Shown one piece after another: positions 42,773 through 51,327 of a stretch of 64,000 nt of DNA (position 1 is the first letter of the stretch; each line of letters begins with the position of its first letter). The DNA comes from Dokdonella_A soli. Lineage in GTDB: Bacteria > Pseudomonadota > Gammaproteobacteria > Xanthomonadales > Rhodanobacteraceae. A program made the translations under genes and the position numbers. The notes under the pieces were generated by a model. It was not told the origin of the DNA, did no database searches, and saw nothing but the letters and a program-made list of their open reading frames with translations. The DNA lies in NCBI RefSeq assembly GCF_039523175.1, contig NZ_BAAAEU010000023.1, positions 62,001-126,000 of the forward strand. Reading direction: 5' to 3'.

Positions 42773-45496
42773 ATGGCGTTCCTGATCGTTATCGCGAGTT
42801 GCATCGTCGGCCTCGTCGTCGGCAGCGTGGTCGGCAACGACGCAACCGCAGCCTTGGGTTTTCTGGGCGGCTTCGCGATCGGGCTCGTGCTGGTGCGCCA
42901 GCGCAGCCTGTCCGCACGTATCGACGTGCTGCGCAATGAACTCGATGCGTTCAAGCGCGCACCGCGCGTGCCTGCACCGGCCGCGACGCTCGCACGCGCC
43001 ACGGACGCGCATCCGGAGCATGCCGAAGCGCCCGCTCCGGACGTTGCAGCGGCGCCGGCAATCGCACCGCGCGCGGTCATCGACCAGCCCGTGATCGACG
43101 CCACGGCGCACGCGGCGACGCCGCCCCCTGTGCCGCCGCAAGGCACGTCACCGTCCGCGACCGTCGGCGGAACACGAGAACCCCTCGAACCCGGTCCCGT
43201 CGAAAAAGTCGCCGCCTGGCTGAAACGCTGGTTCACCGAGGGCAACGTGCCGGTCAAGGTCGGCATGCTGGTGCTGTTCGCCGGCATCGCTGCCTTGCTC
43301 AAGTACGCGAGCGACGAGGGCTGGCTGCGCCTGCCCGTCGAGTTCCGTCTCGCCGGCATCGGGCTCGCCGCGATCGGCTCACTCGCGTTCGGCTGGCGCG
43401 AGCGCGCCCGCCGGCGCAGCTTCGGACTCGCGTTGCAGGGCGGCGCAATCGGCGTGCTGGTACTGACCGTGTTCGCTGCATTCCGGCTCTATCAGCTGCT
43501 GCCGGCCGGCGCAGCGTTTGCGTTGCTGCTGGTCCTGGTCGCCGGTGCCGGCGTGCTCGCGGTGCTGCAGGACGCGCTCGCGCTGGCCGTGCTCGGCATC
43601 CTTGCCGGCTTCGCCGCGCCGATCCTGATCTCGACCGGCAGCGGCAACCACGTCGTGCTGTTTTCGTACTACGCGCTGCTCAATCTCGCGATCTTCGCGA
43701 TCGCCTGGCGCAAGCCGTGGCGCGCACTGAACCTGCTCGGCTTCTTCTCCACCTATGCGATCGGCACGGCCTGGGGCGTGCTGCGCTACGAGAACGCGCT
43801 GTTCGCGAGTACCGAACCGTTCCTGCTGATCTGGTTCGCGATCTATCTCGCGATCCCGATCCTGTACGCGCGCCGGCAGGCGCCGCAAACGCGCGACCTC
43901 GTCGACGGCACGCTGGTGTTCGGCAATCCGCTGGTTGCGTTCGCGCTGCAGGCCGCGCTGCTCAGTGGCGAGCGCATGCCGCTCGCGTATTCGGCGCTGG
44001 CGCTCGCCGCAGTCTACGCAGCGCTCGCGGGGTGGCTGATGCCGCGTCTGCGCACGCTCGGCGAATCCTTCGCGGTGCTGGCGGTCGGCTTCGCGACGCT
44101 CGCGGTGCCGCTGGCGCTGAGCGCACGTGTCACCGCCAGCACGTTCGCGCTCGAGGGTGCGGCGCTGGTCTGGCTCGGCCTGCGCCAGCAGCGTCGGCTG
44201 CCACGGATCAGCGGCCTCGTGCTGCAGGCGCTCGCGGCGGGCGCATTCGCTTTCGCGCTCGCGTTCGGCAGCGCCGGCGGCGGCATGACGCCGATCGCGA
44301 ACAGCCTCTGCATCAGTGCATTGCTGATCGCGGCGGCGGCGTTCGTCTGCGCCTGGCTGTACTGGCGCGACGGCGCACGGCCGCAACTCGCATTGCTGTT
44401 GTACCTGTGGGGACTCGCCTGGTGGCTCGGCGCCGGCCTGCGCGAGATCGACCATTTCGTGCCGACGAGCCTGCAGACACAGGCATTGCTCGCGTTCGCG
44501 GCATTGACGGCTGCATTGGCGGGATTCGCGTTCCTGCGCGTGCGTGCAGGCGCGCCCGCGTGGACGGCAGCGATCGCGCTCGCGTTCGGCATCGTAGTGA
44601 GTCTGATGTTTGCCAATGCCGGCGCCCGTCCGTTCGCCGGCTGGGGCCTGGCCGCGTTCGCCGCGTATGCGGCCGCGGGATTTTTCGCGTTGCGCGCGCT
44701 GCGCGATGAACCGGGCAACACGCCCGTCGTTGCGCAGATCGGCTGGCTGTGGACCTGGACACTCGCGCTTGCGGTCGCGATGCGCCAGTTCGCCGGCGAC
44801 GCGCAGCTCGCGATCGGCTGGCACGACGCGGCGACCCTGCTGCCGCTGCTCGCCGCATGGACGATCACGCTGCTCCGACCGGCGTGGATCGCGCCTCCGC
44901 TCGAGATGCGCTTCGCCGGACACCGCGGTCTGCTGCTCGCGTCGCAGGCGCTGGTCGCGATCATCGCGTTCGCCAGTTTGCTGCTGCACGACGGTGCCAG
45001 CGCACCGCTGCCGTTCGTCCCCGTGCTCAATCCGGTCGACCTTGCGCAGATCGGCGTGCTCGCGCTGGCCGCGCGCTGGCTGGCCGATCGCGATACCGCC
45101 ACCGACCTCGCGGCGCGGCGCGCGACGCTGCTCGCCGTGGCCGGTTTCGCATTCGTGACCGCGGCGACGCTGCGCACCACGCACCAGCTCGGTCACGTGC
45201 CGTGGGACGCGAGCCTGTGGTCGTCGAACCTCGCGCAGACCGCGCTGACCGTGGTCTGGAGCGTGCTCGGCGTGCTCGGCTGGGTGCAAGGCTCGCGGCG
45301 CGGCAACCGCATGCTGTGGCTGGCCGGCGCTGTGCTGATGGGCGTCGTGCTGGCCAAGCTGCTGCTGGTCGACCGCACCCATCTCGGCAACCTGTTCGGT
45401 ATCGCCTCGTTCATCGCGTACGGTCTGCTGTGCACGGTGATCGGCTATTTCGCACCGGCGCCGCCGCGTGCGCCGGTCAATGGAGCTGTCCCATGA
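42773..45496 (+). CDS. DUF2339 polytopic membrane protein
   Basis: A 907-residue integral membrane protein. An N-terminal helix pair (about 1-45), a short coiled segment (SARIDVLRNELDAFKR) and an Ala/Pro-rich linker (about 60-135) lead to the conserved entry EKVAAWLKRWFTEGNVPVKVGMLVLFAGIAALLKYA. Some 22-25 hydrophobic helices then run to the C-terminus. Function unknown. GGGGGAG precedes the ATG. It overlaps the next gene by 4 nt (ATGA), and this DUF2339-DUF3999 pairing recurs in gammaproteobacteria as I recall, so the two probably form one complex. Placement among lipid A genes hints at an envelope role (inference). Confidence 0.9.
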   Translation: MAFLIVIASCIVGLVVGSVVGNDATAALGFLGGFAIGLVLVRQRSLSARIDVLRNELDAFKRAPRVPAPAATLARATDAHPEHAEAPAPDVAAAPAIAPRAVIDQPVIDATAHAATPPPVPPQGTSPSATVGGTREPLEPGPVEKVAAWLKRWFTEGNVPVKVGMLVLFAGIAALLKYASDEGWLRLPVEFRLAGIGLAAIGSLAFGWRERARRRSFGLALQGGAIGVLVLTVFAAFRLYQLLPAGAAFALLLVLVAGAGVLAVLQDALALAVLGILAGFAAPILISTGSGNHVVLFSYYALLNLAIFAIAWRKPWRALNLLGFFSTYAIGTAWGVLRYENALFASTEPFLLIWFAIYLAIPILYARRQAPQTRDLVDGTLVFGNPLVAFALQAALLSGERMPLAYSALALAAVYAALAGWLMPRLRTLGESFAVLAVGFATLAVPLALSARVTASTFALEGAALVWLGLRQQRRLPRISGLVLQALAAGAFAFALAFGSAGGGMTPIANSLCISALLIAAAAFVCAWLYWRDGARPQLALLLYLWGLAWWLGAGLREIDHFVPTSLQTQALLAFAALTAALAGFAFLRVRAGAPAWTAAIALAFGIVVSLMFANAGARPFAGWGLAAFAAYAAAGFFALRALRDEPGNTPVVAQIGWLWTWTLALAVAMRQFAGDAQLAIGWHDAATLLPLLAAWTITLLRPAWIAPPLEMRFAGHRGLLLASQALVAIIAFASLLLHDGASAPLPFVPVLNPVDLAQIGVLALAARWLADRDTATDLAARRATLLAVAGFAFVTAATLRTTHQLGHVPWDASLWSSNLAQTALTVVWSVLGVLGWVQGSRRGNRMLWLAGAVLMGVVLAKLLLVDRTHLGNLFGIASFIAYGLLCTVIGYFAPAPPRAPVNGAVP

Positions 45497-46896
45497 ACGT
45501 GCGCGCCCTGCTCGCTTCCACGCTGCTCGCCGCCTCCGCCGCGAACGCGAACACGCCGGCGGACTATGCCTATACGTTCCCGATCGAGACGGCGGCGAGT
45601 CCTCAAGATGGAAACAGCGCGTGGCGCATCGAACTGACGCCCGAAGTCTATGCCTGGGTCCAGGATGCAGCGCTGCGCGATGTCGAGGTCTTCAATGCCG
45701 CGCGGCTGCCCGTACCGTTCGCGCGTATTGCGACCGAGCCGGCGGCGACCTCGCGCGAACAGAATGTGCCGCTGCCGGTGCTTGCGCTGCCTGCTGCCGC
45801 GTCCGGCGCCGCCGCGAGCGATCTGCGCCTGGTCATCGACCGCGATGCCGACGGACGCTTGCGTCGCATCGATGCAGGCGAGCAGACACCCGCGACCACG
45901 AAATCGACGGTACGCGACTGGCTGCTCGATGCGAGCGCTGTCGATCGTGCGATCGACAGCGTCGTGCTCGCATGGACCGCGCCCACGTCCGGCGTCGTCG
46001 CCCGCTTCAGCATCGAGGCCGGCGACGATCTGCAGACTTGGCGAAATGCCGGCAGCGGAACCGTGCTGGCGCTCGAACAGGCGGGCGCCCGCCTCGAACG
46101 CCACGACATCGTGCTCGGTGGCGTTCGCGCGAAGTACCTGCGCCTGCATCGGCTCGACGACGGTGCGGATCTCTCCGGCCTCGGCGCACAGGCGCATTCG
46201 GTCGAGCGCGGCCACGCGGCGCCGGCTCGAGGATGGCTGGACGCGGCCCTGGTTGCCACGCCGGCGGACGTCGAATTGCCCGCCGGCGTGGCGCGTTTCG
46301 ACTATGCCCTGGCGTCCGCGCTGCCGATCCATGCCGCGCGCATTGAGCTCGCGAACGACAACGCGCTCGCGCCGCTGACGCTGTCGGCACGCATGCCGGG
46401 GAGTCCGGGCCGCGAGTGGAGCGATCTCGCTCGCGTCACTGCATTCCGTCTGCGCTCGGGCGACGAGACGATCCGCAACAGCGACATCGACCTGACCAGC
46501 ACACCGCGCCTGCGCGAGTTCCGTATCGAATCGCGCGTGCCGTTGGCCGCGGCGCCCCGGCTGGCCCTCGGCTACCGACCCGACAGCTTCGTGTTCCTCG
46601 CCGAGGGCGATGGCCCCTGGACGCTCGCGGTCGGCAGCGCACGGGTGCGGCGCGCCGACTACCCGGTCGACGCCGCGCTCGCGGGCCTGCGCGCGAAGTC
46701 CGGCAAGGACTGGCAACCGCCGCTGGCCAAGCTCGGCGCCGCGCGGGAAAGCGCGGGGGCGATCGCGTTGAAACCGCCGCCGGCACCGACCCCCTGGCGG
46801 CGCTGGCTGCTCTGGAGCGTGCTGGTCGCCGGTGCGGCCGTGGTCGGCGGTTTCGCGATCAGTCTGCTGCGCGGTACGCGAGACAACAAGCCTTGA
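45493..46896 (+). CDS. DUF3999 exported protein
   Basis: A 467-residue protein with a signal peptide (MNVRALLASTLLAASAANA), a large Ala/Arg-rich beta-strand periplasmic region containing a discoidin-like segment (FSIEAGDDLQTWRN...YLRLHRLDD), and one C-terminal membrane helix (about 437-458) followed by RGTRDNKP. This topology places the bulk in the periplasm, tethered to the inner membrane. Function unknown. Translationally coupled to the DUF2339 gene. Its TGA stop falls on the first bases of an inverted repeat. Confidence 0.88.
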   Translation: MNVRALLASTLLAASAANANTPADYAYTFPIETAASPQDGNSAWRIELTPEVYAWVQDAALRDVEVFNAARLPVPFARIATEPAATSREQNVPLPVLALPAAASGAAASDLRLVIDRDADGRLRRIDAGEQTPATTKSTVRDWLLDASAVDRAIDSVVLAWTAPTSGVVARFSIEAGDDLQTWRNAGSGTVLALEQAGARLERHDIVLGGVRAKYLRLHRLDDGADLSGLGAQAHSVERGHAAPARGWLDAALVATPADVELPAGVARFDYALASALPIHAARIELANDNALAPLTLSARMPGSPGREWSDLARVTAFRLRSGDETIRNSDIDLTSTPRLREFRIESRVPLAAAPRLALGYRPDSFVFLAEGDGPWTLAVGSARVRRADYPVDAALAGLRAKSGKDWQPPLAKLGAARESAGAIALKPPPAPTPWRRWLLWSVLVAGAAVVGGFAISLLRGTRDNKP

Positions 46897-46997
46897 AGCC
46901 CTCCCTTTCAAGGGAAGGAGGGATGGGTTTATTCCTGCGGTCGCGCCATAGCAACACCATCCCCACCCAACCCTCCCCTTGAAGGGGAGGGCTTCAA
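46893..46997. repeat. Nested inverted repeat between convergent genes
   Basis: TTGAAGCCCTCCC at 46893-46905 pairs exactly with GGGAGGGCTTCAA at 46985-46997. Inside are further complementary tracts (CAAGGGAAGGAGGG/CCCTCCCCTTGAAGGG). It fills the gap between the DUF3999 gene and the O-antigen-ligase-like gene and includes the DUF3999 stop codon. Distinct from the GTAGGAG repeat family. Confidence 0.75.
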
Positions 46998-47010
46998 ACG
47001 CAGATCGGAA

Positions 47011-48267
47011 CTATGTCGGATGGGGCGCTTCAGATGTCTCCCCACGCGCAGCCAGCGCCGCGCAATACAGTGCGAGCAGCCACCAGAACAGCAGGCCCCA
47101 CCACGCTGAATAGAACGCGAGGTGCGTGTTGAGCGGAAAGCACATCGCAACCAGCGCAAGTCCGGGCGCGAACGCGCGCGCGCGCGCGGCGGCGTCCGCG
47201 CGCCACCACGCGCGCAACGCGAGCCACGCGCCCGCTATCCAGAACGCAAGACCGAGGACGCCGGTCTCGCTCAGCACCTCGAGCACGATCTGGTGTGCAT
47301 GCGAAGCACCGATATCACTCGCGGTGTCGACGAAGCGGTCGTTCGGCGCCGCATAGTGCGGATAGGCGTAGCGGAAGCCGCGCACGCCGACGCCGGTCAG
47401 CGGATGCGCGGCGCTCATCGCGAGCGCGGTGTGCCAGATGCTGAGGCGTCCGGCCGAGGCCTCGTCGATCGCGCGTTCGGTGCCGCGCAGCGCGAGCAGG
47501 CTGCGCTCGATGCGCGCGCCGAAGCGCGTCGAGTCGTGCCAAGCGAGCGCGCCGAGCGTGCCGATGCCGATCGCGAGCGCGGCGAGCACGCCGAGGAAGC
47601 GGCGCGGGTCGCGCGTCTCGTGCCAGGCGAGCAGCACGCCGACCAATGCGTAGGAAAGCCACGCTGCGCGTGAGCCGGCAAGCAGGATCGGGGCGACGAG
47701 CAGCACGAACGCGAGCGCGAGTCCGCGTCGGCCGAAGCGCGCGCGTGCCGCGAGCAGCACGAACGGCGACAGCACCGCGAGCACCGGACCGAGCTTGAGG
47801 TTGCCCGCTCCGAAGATGCCGGAGACGCGCTCCATTTCGGCTGCGCCGCCGAGGCTGTAGCCGGTCGCCATCTGCACGTAGGCATCGATCGCCCACAACG
47901 CCACGATCATGCCGATCGCTGCGGTCAGCGCGGACCAACGCGCCGCATCGCGCAGCGCCCAGACGGTGAACAGCGCGAACGGCAGGAAGCGCAGCGTGAC
48001 CGCGACGGTCGACCAGGTCTTGCCGTGCTCGACCGCGGCGAACCCCGACAGCAGTGCCGGCAGCCAGTAGCACGCAAACAAGGCGAATACGAGGCGCGAG
48101 GTGTGATCGCGCCAATCAACGCGCCATCGCGCCAGCAGCACCAGTGCGGCGATCCCTCCGCACGCGAGCGGCAGCTCGGAACTGCGTCCGAGCGGCAGCA
48201 GCACGAGCACGGCGAGAACGAACAGCGCGGGCCAGAGCGTCGTGCGGGAAACAGAAGGCGGGATCAC
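47011..48267 (-). CDS. O-antigen ligase/polymerase-like membrane protein (Wzy_C)
   Basis: A 418-residue protein with about 11-12 membrane helices. The Wzy_C region is marked by ILLAGSRAAWLSYALVG and, in the large periplasmic loop, RLSIWHTALAMSAAHPLTGVGVRGFRYAYPHY...ASHAHQIVLEVLSETGVLGL, the pattern of WaaL ligases and related polymerases. Ligase and polymerase functions cannot be separated by sequence alone. The start is a GTG at 48267. It lies downstream of a glycosyltransferase on the same strand (89-bp gap) and near waaA, supporting LPS assembly. Confidence 0.85.
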   Translation of the reverse strand: MIPPSVSRTTLWPALFVLAVLVLLPLGRSSELPLACGGIAALVLLARWRVDWRDHTSRLVFALFACYWLPALLSGFAAVEHGKTWSTVAVTLRFLPFALFTVWALRDAARWSALTAAIGMIVALWAIDAYVQMATGYSLGGAAEMERVSGIFGAGNLKLGPVLAVLSPFVLLAARARFGRRGLALAFVLLVAPILLAGSRAAWLSYALVGVLLAWHETRDPRRFLGVLAALAIGIGTLGALAWHDSTRFGARIERSLLALRGTERAIDEASAGRLSIWHTALAMSAAHPLTGVGVRGFRYAYPHYAAPNDRFVDTASDIGASHAHQIVLEVLSETGVLGLAFWIAGAWLALRAWWRADAAARARAFAPGLALVAMCFPLNTHLAFYSAWWGLLFWWLLALYCAALAARGETSEAPHPT

Positions 48268-48322
48268 GCGGCATCCTGCGAGGGAAGTCCGCCCATTCTA
48301 TCTGTGCGCGCCACATGGCCCG

Positions 48323-48342
48323 GCATCCGCGAGAGCGGATGC
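48323..48342 (-). terminator. Small hairpin between the glycosyltransferase and ligase-like genes
   Basis: A perfect 8-bp stem, GCATCCGC (48323-48330) with GCGGATGC (48335-48342), closing a 4-nt loop, 14 bp past the glycosyltransferase stop. No T-run follows, so it may be an attenuating hairpin rather than a terminator. Confidence 0.35.
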
Positions 48343-48355
48343 GCGGCGAGCGGTC

Positions 48356-49468
48356 TCAGCGCTGCACGATGCCGCGGTACAGCGCGAGTGTCGCGTCCTG
48401 CATGTCGACCAGGCGATAGCGCGTGAGCGGCGCGATTGCCGGTGCCAGACGCAGCAGCTCTGCCGCGCGCTCGGCGAGGCGCTCGCGATCACCGGGCGGC
48501 ACGCGGCCGGCCGGATACAGGTCCGCGAGCAGTTCGCCGACGCCGCCATGGTCGTAACCGAGCACCGGACGGCACAGCGAAAGCGCCTCGACGACCGTGC
48601 GGCCGAACGCCTCCGGCTTGTTCGACAACTGCAGCACCAGCGCGGAAATCGCATAGATATCGCGCGCGTCGTCACGTTGCGCGCTGATCACGATGCGGTC
48701 GGCGACGCCGCGCGATGACGCGACCTGTTCAAGCTCGGCCACGTAGGCTTCGCGTCCGGCCTGGCGCGCACCGAGCAGCAGCAGGCGTGTGTCGATGCCG
48801 CGCGCCTTGAGGTCGGCGACCAGCTCGATCGCGTCAGCATGGCCCTTCAGGCGCGTGCCGCGCCCCGGCAGGGTCAGCAGCGGCGCGCCGGCGAGCTGCG
48901 CGAACTCGGCGAAGAACCATTCGCGCCAGGAGCCGTCCGGTTGGTAGCCGTATGGGAAGTCCTCCGGATCGACGCCTCGCGGGATCACTACGAGCTTGCC
49001 CGGGTCGGTGCGCGGATAGTTGCGCAGCAAGTAGTCGCGCACCGTGTTCGACACGCAGATCACGCGGTCGCCACGGGTCATGATCGCGCTGTAGCGGCCG
49101 GGACTGTTCAGGCCGTGTGCGGTTGTGACAAACCGCGCCCGCGCCGACAGGCCGCGCAGCGCGAACCAGCCCAGCCAGGCCGGCATGCGCGAACGCGCAT
49201 GCACGATGTCGGGACGCTCGCTGCGGAACAGGGCACGCAGCTTCGGCACCTGCGCCAGACTGGCCAGCGACTTGCGCCCGATCGGCAGCGTGACATGCTC
49301 GCTGCCTTCGGCGACCAGCCGGTCGACGAAACGGCCGCCGCCCGAAACCACGATCGAGCGATGGCCTTCCGCGACCAGCGCGCGCGCGATCTCCAGTGCG
49401 GAACGCTCCGCACCGCCGGCTTCCAGCGCCGGCAGCAGCTGCATGATGGTCAGGGCGCGCGACTGCAC
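48356..49468 (-). CDS. GT4-family glycosyltransferase
   Basis: A 370-residue GT-B glycosyltransferase. The N-terminal acceptor half has QLLPALEAGGAERSALEIARALVAEGH and the interdomain VICVSNTVRDYLLRNYP...VVIPRGVDPEDF. The donor half has TLPGRGTRLKGHADAIEL and the EX7E motif in KPEAFGRTVVEAL, typical of retaining GT4 enzymes. Probably adds a sugar to LPS core or O-antigen, given waaA and the ligase-like gene nearby; donor and acceptor are unknown. Starts at a GTG at 49468; an ATG eight codons later (49444) is a good alternative. Confidence 0.9.
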   Translation of the reverse strand: MQSRALTIMQLLPALEAGGAERSALEIARALVAEGHRSIVVSGGGRFVDRLVAEGSEHVTLPIGRKSLASLAQVPKLRALFRSERPDIVHARSRMPAWLGWFALRGLSARARFVTTAHGLNSPGRYSAIMTRGDRVICVSNTVRDYLLRNYPRTDPGKLVVIPRGVDPEDFPYGYQPDGSWREWFFAEFAQLAGAPLLTLPGRGTRLKGHADAIELVADLKARGIDTRLLLLGARQAGREAYVAELEQVASSRGVADRIVISAQRDDARDIYAISALVLQLSNKPEAFGRTVVEALSLCRPVLGYDHGGVGELLADLYPAGRVPPGDRERLAERAAELLRLAPAIAPLTRYRLVDMQDATLALYRGIVQR

Positions 49469-49480
49469 GATCGGCGTGTG

Positions 49481-49690
49481 TCAGGCGATCAGGTCGTATT
49501 CGGCGCCGCAATAGGGGCATTTCACGTGACCGCCCTGCTCGGCGATCGGCAGATACACCTTCGGATGCGAATTCCACAGCGACATGCTCGGCATCGGGCA
49601 GGACAACGGCAGGTCCGCGCGGGTGACCTGATAACGGTTCTCGGCATTGGCGGGAATGGTCTTTTCCGCCGCGGGATTGGGGCGCGACAT
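49481..49690 (-). CDS. Small CHCC-type zinc-finger protein
   Basis: A 69-residue protein ending SCPMPSMSLWNSHPKVYLPIAEQGGHVKCPYCGAEYDL. The Cys, His, Cys-x2-Cys ligands match the zf-CHCC family (related to the NDUFS6 zinc site). Bacterial members are widespread and uncharacterised. The ATG at 49690 is taken because family members start close to the motif; the frame remains open far upstream into the divergent gene. It lies 12 bp before the glycosyltransferase gene on the same strand. Confidence 0.88.
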   Translation of the reverse strand: MSRPNPAAEKTIPANAENRYQVTRADLPLSCPMPSMSLWNSHPKVYLPIAEQGGHVKCPYCGAEYDLIA

Positions 49691-49865
49691 GGCTGGCTCC
49701 ATCGACAAGTCGTCCAGTTTACCAGCAGGACGCGTGCCAACCCGTTCACATTTTGCCCGTGACCCCGATCGCGCTGCCGGCGCGAATTCCAGCGCGGCGC
49801 GCCCCCCGGCCTTCTGGCCTAGAATGCCGGCAGCTGCATTCCATCGACTCAACCGGGAGGAGCAC

Positions 49866-51125
49866 GTGGATACAACCAAGCTGGTAGCGCGGGTCAAGGC
49901 GATTCTGATGACACCGAAGACCGAATGGCCGGTCATCGCGGCGGAACCGGCGACGGTGCCCGACCTTTACAAGAACTACATCGCGATCCTGGCCGCGATT
50001 CCGGCCATCGCCGGTTTCATCAAGGGCAGCCTGATCGGCTACGGCATGTTCGGCATCCACTATCGCACACCGATCATGGCCGGCATCACGGGCATGATCG
50101 TGACGTATGCGCTGGGCCTCGCGCTGGTCTACGTGATGGCGCTGATCATCGATGCGCTGGCGCCGAGTTTCAGTGGCCAGAAAAACCAGGTGCAGGCGCT
50201 GAAGGCGGTCGGCTATGCATACACCGCGAGCTGGATCGCGGGCATCGGCGTGATCATCCCCGGCCTCGGCTGGCTGATCGCGATCGCTGGTGGCATCTAC
50301 AGCATCTACCTGCTCTATCTCGGCCTGTCGCCGACGATGAAGTGCCCGCCGGAGAAAGCCGGTGGCTATACCGCGGTGAGCATCATCATCGCGATCGTGC
50401 TGAGCTGGATCATCATGCTGATCGTCGGCGGCATCATCGGCACCAGCGCGATGATGGGCGGCGCGTTGAGCGGCGCGCATGTCAGCAGTGACGGCGGCGA
50501 GGTCACGATCGACAAGGACAGCACGCTCGGCAAGCTCGACGCCTGGAGCAAGAAGATGGACGCGGCCGGCAAGCAGATGGAGGCCGCGCAGAAATCCGGC
50601 GACGCCGACGCGCAGGCCAAGGCGCTGGGCGCGGTCATGGGCGCCGCGACCGGCAGTGGCCAAGTGGAGGCACTGGCGCCCGACGTGCTGAAGCCGTTCG
50701 TGCCGGACACACTGGCCGGCCTCAAGCGCACCGAGTTCTCGGCCGAGCGCAACGGTGCGATGGGCATGCAGATCTCCGAGGCGCATGCGACCTATTCCGA
50801 CGGCGCGGGTCGCTCACTGCGTCTGGAAGTGACCGACATGGGCACCGCCAAAGGCCTGATGGCGCTGGCCGGCTGGGCCGCGGTCGAGAACGACAAGGAA
50901 ACCGACCACGGCTATGACAAGACCTACAAGCAGGACGGCCGCCTGATCCACGAGCAATGGGACAGCCAGAGCAAGAGCGGCGAATACGGCATCGTGCTCG
51001 GCGACCGCTTCTCGGTGAAGGTCTCCGGCAACGCGGACAGCATCAACGATCTGAAGGCCGCGGTCGCAGGCCTCAATCTCGCCGGGCTCGAGGCGCTGAA
51101 GGAACAGGGTGTCAAGAAGGGTTGA
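49866..51125 (+). CDS. Yip1-domain membrane protein with C-terminal soluble domain
   Basis: A 419-residue protein. The start is a GTG preceded by GGGAGGAG. Residues 1-200 are a Yip1/DUF1282-type domain: a short amphipathic start (TTKLVARVKAILMTPKTEWPVIAAEP) and five membrane helices, with the conserved SGQKNQVQALKAVGYAYTASWIAGI. After a Ser/Gly spacer come a Lys/Ala-rich helical segment (about 220-260) and a soluble domain of about 150 residues with no family I recognise (TEFSAERNGAMGMQISEAHATYSD...). Function unknown. Confidence 0.8.
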   Translation: MDTTKLVARVKAILMTPKTEWPVIAAEPATVPDLYKNYIAILAAIPAIAGFIKGSLIGYGMFGIHYRTPIMAGITGMIVTYALGLALVYVMALIIDALAPSFSGQKNQVQALKAVGYAYTASWIAGIGVIIPGLGWLIAIAGGIYSIYLLYLGLSPTMKCPPEKAGGYTAVSIIIAIVLSWIIMLIVGGIIGTSAMMGGALSGAHVSSDGGEVTIDKDSTLGKLDAWSKKMDAAGKQMEAAQKSGDADAQAKALGAVMGAATGSGQVEALAPDVLKPFVPDTLAGLKRTEFSAERNGAMGMQISEAHATYSDGAGRSLRLEVTDMGTAKGLMALAGWAAVENDKETDHGYDKTYKQDGRLIHEQWDSQSKSGEYGIVLGDRFSVKVSGNADSINDLKAAVAGLNLAGLEALKEQGVKKG

Positions 51126-51217
51126 CGCGGCGAGCAGTCCGCTGACCCGCGGCAACTGTCCACATTACTTTGGCCGGCGATCCGAAACCTTCGGACCGGC
51201 GGCAAGAAAACGCTTTC

Positions 51218-51289
51218 GTAGGAGCGGCTTCAGCCGCGATGCTCTTTCAGCATTCAGAGCGAGAGCATCGCGGCTGAAGTCGCTCCTAC
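51218..51289. repeat. Palindromic dispersed repeat, copy 4
   Basis: Arms 51218-51242 and 51265-51289 of the GTAGGAGCGGCTTCAGCCGC family, with one mismatch in the right arm (AAGTC for AAGCC) and a 22-bp centre. Lies between the convergent Yip1 and yceI genes. Unlike the other three copies it does not supply a stop codon. Confidence 0.9.
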
Positions 51290-51327
51290 GGAGGTTGTTG
51301 CAAGGAACCTTGAGATCGCGAAGTGCG

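Noticed and set aside
43379..45382. Minus-strand open frame of 667 codons opposite the DUF2339 gene
   Set aside because: Composition is almost entirely Arg, Glu, Gln and Ala; the plus-strand frame encodes a coherent polytopic membrane protein.
24762..51289. Repeated 25-bp units considered as a CRISPR array
   Set aside because: The copies are inverted pairs dispersed over 26 kb between genes, not tandem direct repeats with regular spacers, and there are no cas genes.
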